The translations under genes were made by a program, and so were the position numbers. From positions 1 through 28,892 of the forward strand of contig USCK01000006.1 in assembly GCA_900553205.1 (NCBI GenBank): DNA of 28,892 bases. The letters are read 5' to 3'. Shown here piece by piece: positions 23,874-28,892 of the stretch; position 1 is the stretch's first letter, and each line of letters opens with the position of its first letter. This DNA comes from an uncultured bacterium (GTDB taxonomy: Bacteria > Cyanobacteriota > Vampirovibrionia > Gastranaerophilales > Gastranaerophilaceae). The notes under the pieces were generated by a model. It was not told the DNA's origin, did no database searches, and saw only the letters and a list, made by a program, of their open reading frames with translations.

Positions 23874-24313
23874 TAATAAATTAAACGGTTTTCAAATACC
23901 CAAGGTTCAATTACTTTATCTTTAACATAACAATGACTCGGCACTCTATCTATTTGTCCTTGTTTGTTTTTTACAAAAGTATCTACAGTTGTATAATGTT
24001 CATTATATGTACCTATATCACCATCTTGATATAACTGTCTTCTTGTATAACTTTTTGTAATATCTGATATTTTACCTAACAATGATTTATCTTGTGGTTC
24101 TTTATATCTATCAACTTCTAAACATAAACAACTATCAAAAGGTTTGCCATCTGTCCTAATATTCAAAGTATGTTTATTGTTATAGCAAGGATAAGAACGT
24201 GTTCCCAAAACAGTTGATGTATTTTCACCTTTTACTCCAAACTGTTTTTTTACTCTATTCAAACCTGCACCTAAAGTTCTAGGTTTGCAACTAAAAATTG
24301 ATTTTAAATTCAT
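23870..24313 (-). CDS. Protein of unknown function (147 aa)
   Basis: I do not recognise this protein. It is basic and Tyr-rich, with several Cys (FSCKP, YPCYNN, DSCLCLEVDRY, SHCYV) and a tail WVFENRLIYY. It has no signal peptide or membrane segment. Codon use fits the neighbours, the frame is fully open for 147 codons, and a terminator hairpin overlaps its stop, so it is probably a real single gene. Upstream 24314-24409 is very A/T-rich with no strong Shine-Dalgarno. The start at 24313 (MNLKSIFSCKPRTLG) is the first ATG of the frame. Confidence 0.65.
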   Translation of the reverse strand: MNLKSIFSCKPRTLGAGLNRVKKQFGVKGENTSTVLGTRSYPCYNNKHTLNIRTDGKPFDSCLCLEVDRYKEPQDKSLLGKISDITKSYTRRQLYQDGDIGTYNEHYTTVDTFVKNKQGQIDRVPSHCYVKDKVIEPWVFENRLIYY

Positions 24314-24409
24314 TAAACAAACTTTCTAACACTAACTACTTTTTATATTTATAATAAGAACTCTTATAAATTAAATTTGCTTAAATTTATTCATTATGTA
24401 AATAAAATT

Positions 24410-25249
24410 TTACACAACATTTAATATTGTCAAACTATCTGCACTAACGGGAATATTATCAACATTTAATTTTCCTAAAGGAATATCCTTATTTGTGCCA
24501 TGATAATCACTACCACCTGTTATAAACAAATCATTTTCTTCTGCGCATCTTACAAGAAAATCTATTTCGTCTTTAGAATATCGTGAATAATGACATTCCA
24601 ACCCTTTTATTCCAGCTTGTTTCATTATATCTAATTTTGCCAAAAATTCTTCTTGAGTTGAATGAACTTCACCCTCACCACCCAAAGGGTGTGCCCAAAC
24701 AGGGATTCCACCGGCAGAGATTATTGCGTGAATTGCCTCATGCCCGTCAAATCGAGAATTACCTGTTTTGCAGTCGTCAAGGTATTTTCTCATAGCCGAA
24801 AGATTATCTTCTGCCAAACCTCGTTTTACCAAAACGTTTGCCAAATGAGTTTTAACAACACTTCGTCTTGAATATAACCAATCAAGCTCTTGTTGAGTAA
24901 GCTCTATATTCCACACATCTTTCAGATATTTAATTCTTGTTTCAAGTTTATGTTTTCTTAAAAGTTTGCCTTTTTCTATTAAAGAATTAAGTTCTTCATC
25001 ATCAGGGTTGCAGTTATAACCCAAGATATGACATTTTACCGTATCAGTTTTACTCGTAAGTTCTATTGATGGAATAAATTTCATATCATTTGGAACTAAT
25101 GCAATCATTTCCTTACACCCACGAATTGTATCATGGTCTGTAAGTGCAAAAATATTTATTCCAGCAGATTTAATCTTTGAAATCAAAGTTTTTAAATCAT
25201 CACTTCCATCTGAAAAATTGCTATGTATATGTAAATCTGCTTTTAACAT
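24410..25249 (-). CDS. PHP-domain metal-dependent phosphoesterase
   Basis: This 279-aa protein of the TrpH/YciV type has the PHP metal-binding motifs in order: DLHIHSNFSDG (N-terminal HxH), ALTDHDT, VWAHPLGG and GGSDYHG near the end. Such enzymes hydrolyse nucleoside 3',5'-bisphosphate or RNA 5' ends with divalent metals. The longer frame begins at 25303, but ATG 25249 gives the canonical start MLKADLHIHS and lies exactly 6 nt after TATAAT, implying a leaderless mRNA. The terminator of the upstream gene ends just before this promoter. Confidence 0.88.
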   Translation of the reverse strand: MLKADLHIHSNFSDGSDDLKTLISKIKSAGINIFALTDHDTIRGCKEMIALVPNDMKFIPSIELTSKTDTVKCHILGYNCNPDDEELNSLIEKGKLLRKHKLETRIKYLKDVWNIELTQQELDWLYSRRSVVKTHLANVLVKRGLAEDNLSAMRKYLDDCKTGNSRFDGHEAIHAIISAGGIPVWAHPLGGEGEVHSTQEEFLAKLDIMKQAGIKGLECHYSRYSKDEIDFLVRCAEENDLFITGGSDYHGTNKDIPLGKLNVDNIPVSADSLTILNVV

Positions 25250-25255
25250 ACAAAA

Positions 25256-25261
25256 ATTATA
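25256..25261 (-). promoter_or_regulatory. -10 box of the PHP gene with leaderless geometry
   Basis: TATAAT (minus strand), then TTTTGT, then the ATG at 25249. No Shine-Dalgarno is present. Its -35 region would fall in the terminator hairpin of the preceding gene. Confidence 0.55.
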
Positions 25262-25275
25262 TCTCAAAAACAAAA

Positions 25276-25301
25276 GCGAGAGATAAAATATTACCTCTCG
25301 C
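25276..25301 (-). terminator. Terminator of the winged-helix protein gene
   Basis: GCGAGAG/CTCTCGC is a 7-bp stem followed on the minus strand by TTTTGTTTTTG, 31 nt past the stop at 25332. Confidence 0.75.
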
Positions 25302-25331
25302 ATTTGCTTAAACTTTAGTTATCTATTAAAA

Positions 25332-25553
25332 TTAAACTAATTTAACAGAAATTGATTTAGGTTTTCTTGTATAAGAGATTTTATCTTCTCTTGACAACCA
25401 ACCTAGACCCATAGAAACGAAATTATCTTCCAAATCTAAATCTTTAGTCATTTTATTAATAGTAACTTCGCCTTTGTTAGCAAGGTAGTTATAAATTTGA
25501 CCTGCTGATTCAATGATTTGTTCTTGCATTTCTTTTCTTACTTTTGTAGCCAT
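25332..25553 (-). CDS. Small winged helix-turn-helix protein (DUF2582-like)
   Basis: This 73-aa protein starts MATKVRKEMQEQIIESAGQI. A helix-turn-helix follows (YNYLANKGEVTINKMTKDLD, then LEDNFVSMGLGWLSREDKI), and a basic beta wing ends it (YTRKPKSISVKLV). The pattern 'fvsmGLGWLsREdKi' matches the small stand-alone winged-helix family DUF2582. No effector domain is present. AAGGAG lies 9 nt before the ATG. It has its own terminator, and its leader can form a GTTATC/GATAAC hairpin. It is divergent from the DNA methyltransferase gene. Possible roles are a small DNA-binding regulator or a nucleoid-associated factor. Confidence 0.82.
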   Translation of the reverse strand: MATKVRKEMQEQIIESAGQIYNYLANKGEVTINKMTKDLDLEDNFVSMGLGWLSREDKISYTRKPKSISVKLV

Positions 25554-25584
25554 CTTGTGATTCTCCTTGTTTTTATAATTCTCT

Positions 25585-25613
25585 GTTATCTATCCCGATA
25601 ACACACTAGTATA
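25585..25613 (-). promoter_or_regulatory. Promoter and leader hairpin of the winged-helix gene
   Basis: TATACT (complement of 25608-25613) is a fair -10. Just after the expected start, GTTATC (25585-25590) and GATAAC (25597-25602) form a 6-bp inverted repeat, either a leader hairpin or an operator for self-control. Confidence 0.4.
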
Positions 25614-25804
25614 GTATTGAAAAAGTGTACCCAATACAATCATCATTTAGTATGATTTTCTTTCTAACTAAAGGTGGAAATGATGAGATTAAGAATGGAT
25701 TTTTCAAATTTACGACAAACTCTAATTTCAAATTCATCTATTCGTTTGATGTTAGTTTTGTAATATTTGTTTACAATTCTCATAACAGGTTGGGGAGATA
25801 TTGT

Positions 25805-26713
25805 ATGGCAAGAAAATCGAATGTTAAAAGAGTAGAACCACGCAAAGCGAATCTGAAAGTCGTTAAGGATAACGAAGTCAAGACAACGGCTTATAACGAC
25901 ATCAATTTGAGAAAGTGGAAGGAATACGACCATGTTAAAACTGATACTCTTTGGGAATTTTCTTCAAGACTAAAAGATGGTGGACATTCCAACGAATACC
26001 ATGGGAATTTTATTCCACAAATCGCACAACAGTTGTATGAACGTTATACAAAGAAAAACGATATCGTACTTGACCTATTCTTTGGTTCCGGTACATCAGG
26101 TATTGAAGCTATCAATATGGGCAGGCGCTGTATCGGTGTAGAACTAAAGCAAGAACTGGCAGAAAAAGTTTCTGAAAAATTTACACCTAAACAACTTGTA
26201 ACTGATGTAAACATTATCAGCGCAGATTCAGCAAGTGAACTTGCGAAAGAAAAAATACAAGCAAGACTTGATATTATGGGACGAGAAAAAGCGCAGTTGC
26301 TCATTCTTCACCCACCTTATGATGATATTATCAAGTTCTCTGACAAAAAAGAAGATTTATCAAACTGTGGCTCAACAGAAAAGTTTTATGAATTATTCAA
26401 ACAAGTAGCAAAGAATGGGTATGATTTGCTTGAAGACGGCAGATTTGCAGCGTTAATCATTGGTGATAAATATGCAGATTCTCAAATTATATCTTTAGGA
26501 TTTGAATGTCAAGAAAGAATGAAACAGTTAGGATTTATCCACAAAGCAACTATTATCAAGGATATGCAAGGCAACGAACGTGCAAAGGGTAAGACTGCTA
26601 ATCTTTGGAGATATAGAGCACTTGCAATGGGCTTCAATATCTTTAAACACGAGTATATTATGATTTTCCAAAAGAACGAAAAACTTTTGAAAAAACACCT
26701 CAGAGCTTTGTAA
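25805..26713 (+). CDS. DNA methyltransferase (N4/N6 type) with an HPPY catalytic motif
   Basis: This 302-aa protein has the region YHGNFIPQIAQQLYERY (motif X-like), then the SAM-binding LDLFFGSGTSGIEA (motif I) and RRCIGVEL. After ~60 residues comes LLILHPPYDDIIKFS (motif IV), where most DNA amino-methyltransferases have DPPY, NPPY or SPPY; the first residue here is His. The order X-I-IV is that of gamma-like or permuted enzymes. The longer frame from 25625 has an unlikely N-terminus. I chose ATG 25805 because GGGGAG lies 9 nt upstream and MARKSNVKRVEPRK is a plausible start. No restriction enzyme or specificity gene is adjacent, so it is an orphan. An RNA methyltransferase is the alternative. 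Confidence 0.75.
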   Translation: MARKSNVKRVEPRKANLKVVKDNEVKTTAYNDINLRKWKEYDHVKTDTLWEFSSRLKDGGHSNEYHGNFIPQIAQQLYERYTKKNDIVLDLFFGSGTSGIEAINMGRRCIGVELKQELAEKVSEKFTPKQLVTDVNIISADSASELAKEKIQARLDIMGREKAQLLILHPPYDDIIKFSDKKEDLSNCGSTEKFYELFKQVAKNGYDLLEDGRFAALIIGDKYADSQIISLGFECQERMKQLGFIHKATIIKDMQGNERAKGKTANLWRYRALAMGFNIFKHEYIMIFQKNEKLLKKHLRAL

Positions 26714-26780
26714 GGAATAGGTAGAAGTTTATTAAGATAATAAGTTATTCAGAGCCTTTAGGCTAAGAAGCTTTTTCTAA

Positions 26781-26864
26781 AAGTGAATAAGAGTTAAGTA
26801 ACTAAGTTATTAAGAAGATAATTGTTTCTTAGTAACTTAATCACCTAATAACTTATTAACTTAC
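26781..26864. repeat. Palindromic intergenic repeat, copy 2
   Basis: Bases 26781-26816 are identical to 8536-8571. The right part (26825-26863) is an imperfect reverse complement of the left and can fold into one long hairpin. It lies between the convergent 3' ends of the methyltransferase and mnmA and may serve both as a terminator. Confidence 0.7.
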
Positions 26865-26870
26865 AAATAA

Positions 26871-27932
26871 CTATTCGACTTGAGCAATAACTCCACCACC
26901 AAGCAGAATGTCATCATCATAGAATACGACTGACTGTCCGATTGCGATAGCTTTTTGCATATCATCAAACTTAACATGGACATTGTCACCATTTCTGGTT
27001 ACAACAACCTCTATAGGTTGTTGGGTAGAACGGATTTTTGCAGTACATCTTTCAGGTAAAAATCCTTGTATCAAGTTTAAGTCAGATGCTACAAGCGAAT
27101 CCTTCATCGTCTTGTCTTTTGGCCCGATTACAACCTCGTTGGTTTCTTTTCTGAGTTCGATTACATAAAGTGGCTCTGTAGAAGAAACACCGACACCTTT
27201 TCTTTGACCGATAGTATAATTCCAAATTCCTTTGTGAGTACCAAGAACTTTACCTGTAGAATCAACAATATTGCCGATTTTTTCTTCTACACCTAAAAGC
27301 TCATTATAATCCCCACTATAGAAATCTTGACTATCAGGTTTTTCTGCAACATCAAGTCCATTGTCTTTTGCAATTTGACGAATTTCTTCTTTTGTATAAC
27401 CACCTAACGGCAATAGAATTTTTTCGATTTGTTCAGGCTTTAAGCGATATAAGAAATATGATTGGTCTTTTTTCTTGTCCAAACCTCGTTTAAGAATACC
27501 GTCTTCAAGTCTGACATAATGCCCTGTAGCAAATTTATCAAACTCAATTCCGTTTAGTTTTGCAACTCTAGGTAACACATCAAACTTGATAAGACTGTTA
27601 CACCAAATACAAGGGTTTGGAGTATGGCCTGATAAATATTCTTTTTTAAAATTGTCTAATACGATTTTTTCATACTGTTCTGCGCAATCAAACACATGGA
27701 ACGGTATGCCGATTTGTTCACAAATTTTGCGAGCTTCTTCGATATCTTCTTTCTCGTCAGGACCGAAACAAGCACCATGTTTAGATGGAAGTTTGTCTTT
27801 CAGTTGTTCTTTTACACCTCTATCGCCCCAAATAGCCATTGTAGCACCAATAACTTCGTGTCCTGCTTGTTTCAAGAGTAAAGCTGCAACTGATGAATCT
27901 ACACCACCAGACATTCCAACTAAAACTTTCAT
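26871..27932 (-). CDS. mnmA: tRNA-specific 2-thiouridylase MnmA
   Basis: MnmA makes 2-thiouridine at position 34 of tRNA-Lys, -Glu and -Gln. This 353-aa protein has the PP-loop ATP site VGMSGGVDSSVAALLL, the tRNA/ATP region with NPCIWCNSLIKF (Cys108 and Cys111) and FATGHYVR, then KKKDQSYFLYRL and NYTIGQRKG. The second catalytic Cys of the E. coli enzyme (in SxGICFI) is missing: here the loop reads KPDSQDFYSGDY (about 199-209). The CxxC at 108-111 fits variants thought to handle sulfur by another route, perhaps an Fe-S cluster. GGAGGAA lies about 7 nt before the ATG, inside nadA. Its ATG directly follows the nadA stop. Confidence 0.95.
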   Translation of the reverse strand: MKVLVGMSGGVDSSVAALLLKQAGHEVIGATMAIWGDRGVKEQLKDKLPSKHGACFGPDEKEDIEEARKICEQIGIPFHVFDCAEQYEKIVLDNFKKEYLSGHTPNPCIWCNSLIKFDVLPRVAKLNGIEFDKFATGHYVRLEDGILKRGLDKKKDQSYFLYRLKPEQIEKILLPLGGYTKEEIRQIAKDNGLDVAEKPDSQDFYSGDYNELLGVEEKIGNIVDSTGKVLGTHKGIWNYTIGQRKGVGVSSTEPLYVIELRKETNEVVIGPKDKTMKDSLVASDLNLIQGFLPERCTAKIRSTQQPIEVVVTRNGDNVHVKFDDMQKAIAIGQSVVFYDDDILLGGGVIAQVE

Positions 27933-28838
27933 CTAAACTTCCTCCCACATACGGTTTATACAAGCCATTGCTTTTTCTGAAACAGTTTCATCTAAAAATA
28001 TCTCATGAGTTTCGTTCAACAGTGAATTATAGATATCATCAAGCGTATTCCATTTCATGTTTTGACAAACGATTGTATCTTTTATCAAATAGAATTTTTT
28101 ATCTTTATAATCTCTTGTTAATCTATCAACAACCCCTTTTTCGGTTGCGATAACAAACTCTTTATCAGATGAGTTTGCAACATAATCCATTATAGCTTTT
28201 GTACTGCCGACAAAATCAGCTAGTGCAGAAACCTTGAAATGACATTCAGGGTGCGCAAGAATTTTTGCATTCGGGAATTTTGTTCTGGCATCTTCCATAT
28301 CTTTTGGAGTAATTCTCAAGTGAGTAGGACAGAAACCGTTAAAGGTTGTAACCTTTACTCCGTCAAGTTGAGCTTCAACCCATTTGCCTAAGTATGTATC
28401 AGGTACAAAAAGAACTTCCGGAACCTTCATATTGCGAACGATATCAAGTGCATTAGAGCTTGTGCAACAGATATCACATTCAGCTTTGATTGCGGCAGTC
28501 GAATTTACATAACATACAACTGGAATGTTTGGGTGTTGAGCTTTAAACTCTCTAAGACTGTCAAGATTAATCATATCTGCCATAAAACAACCTGATTCTG
28601 TTCTAGGCAATAAAACTTTTTTATTTGGTGATAATAATTTTGCAGTTTCAGCCATAAAAGAAACCCCTGCAAAAACAATAATATCAGCATCTGTATCTTT
28701 TGCCATTCTGCTCAAATACAGAGAATCACCGACAAAATCTGCGACTTCATCAATTTCTACATTCTGATAACAATGAGCAAGAACTATTGCATTTTTTTCT
28801 TTTTTCAATCTTTTTATCTTTTCGACTAACGAATCCAT
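27933..28838 (-). CDS. nadA: Quinolinate synthase NadA
   Basis: NadA condenses iminoaspartate with dihydroxyacetone phosphate to quinolinate in NAD synthesis, using a [4Fe-4S] cluster. The three cluster cysteines are in place: Cys84 (ESGCFMADM), Cys170 (NGFCPTH) and Cys258 (IVCQNMKWNTL). LAHCYQ near residue 19 and HPECHF near 196 are the substrate-site motifs. Length (301 aa) is normal. GAGGTGGGG lies about 8 nt before the ATG. The mnmA start abuts its stop, so nadA-mnmA is an operon. NadB and NadC are not in the window. Confidence 0.97.
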   Translation of the reverse strand: MDSLVEKIKRLKKEKNAIVLAHCYQNVEIDEVADFVGDSLYLSRMAKDTDADIIVFAGVSFMAETAKLLSPNKKVLLPRTESGCFMADMINLDSLREFKAQHPNIPVVCYVNSTAAIKAECDICCTSSNALDIVRNMKVPEVLFVPDTYLGKWVEAQLDGVKVTTFNGFCPTHLRITPKDMEDARTKFPNAKILAHPECHFKVSALADFVGSTKAIMDYVANSSDKEFVIATEKGVVDRLTRDYKDKKFYLIKDTIVCQNMKWNTLDDIYNSLLNETHEIFLDETVSEKAMACINRMWEEV

Positions 28839-28892
28839 TTTCTAGCCCCACCTCAAACATTCGGTACACCATAACATATTGTTATAATTAAG

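Noticed and set aside
25625..25804. 60-codon N-terminal extension of the methyltransferase
   Set aside because: No ribosome-binding site at 25625. The extension is low-complexity Phe/Asn-rich, while ATG 25805 has GGGGAG upstream.
1..28892. CRISPR arrays, insertion sequences, integrases, rRNA genes
   Set aside because: No regular spaced repeats, transposase or integrase motifs, or rRNA-like sequence were seen anywhere in the window.

Overview
This AT-rich, gene-dense window looks like a piece of a Gram-negative-type bacterial chromosome. I favour the non-photosynthetic Cyanobacteriota lineage Gastranaerophilales ("Melainabacteria"). The reasons are a large protein whose first residues (MGMAASQARYLGLTARK) I recall from that group, an SLH-domain envelope protein, flagellar rod genes, and strongly A/T-biased codon use. 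This placement rests on memory and inference, not on a search.

Layout. 1-2089 (+): the 3' end of a cluster with a hotdog dehydratase remnant, a FabG-like ketoreductase and an ApeR-like ketosynthase, matching the dehydratase-reductase-ketosynthase order at the end of aryl-polyene clusters. 2149-4805 (-): a small unknown protein, a GlcF-like Fe-S protein and GlmU. 4922-5178: a compact candidate type I toxin-antitoxin locus, with a 29-aa membrane peptide, an oppositely transcribed ~80-nt RNA with its own promoter and terminator, and three nested 5'-3' long-range pairings. 5301-10715 (-): the large lineage-type protein, a NupC nucleoside transporter and GlmS, separated by clear terminators. 10885-16093 (+): a secreted TPR-like protein, an acyltransferase, GrpE, DnaJ, a frameshifted secreted beta-propeller protein and an O-methyltransferase. 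16103-20749 (-): a motility block of NarL-type response regulator, soluble histidine kinase, FlgB, FlgC and FliE, followed by alanine racemase. 20750-21521: a mostly non-coding stretch with tRNA-Arg(CCU), an adjacent tRNA-like hairpin and repeated TCTAT motifs. 21522-28838: a CX5R phosphatase, an SLH-domain protein, an unknown 147-aa protein, a PHP-domain phosphoesterase, a small winged-helix protein, an orphan DNA methyltransferase, MnmA and NadA.

Themes. GlmS and GlmU supply UDP-GlcNAc and alanine racemase supplies D-Ala for peptidoglycan. The two-component pair probably controls the flagellar basal-body genes downstream of it. Five genes have a -10 box exactly 6 nt before the ATG and no Shine-Dalgarno, implying leaderless mRNAs. 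A ~100-bp imperfect palindromic intergenic repeat occurs twice. The strongest candidate for a previously undescribed system is the type I toxin-antitoxin-like locus at 4922-5178.
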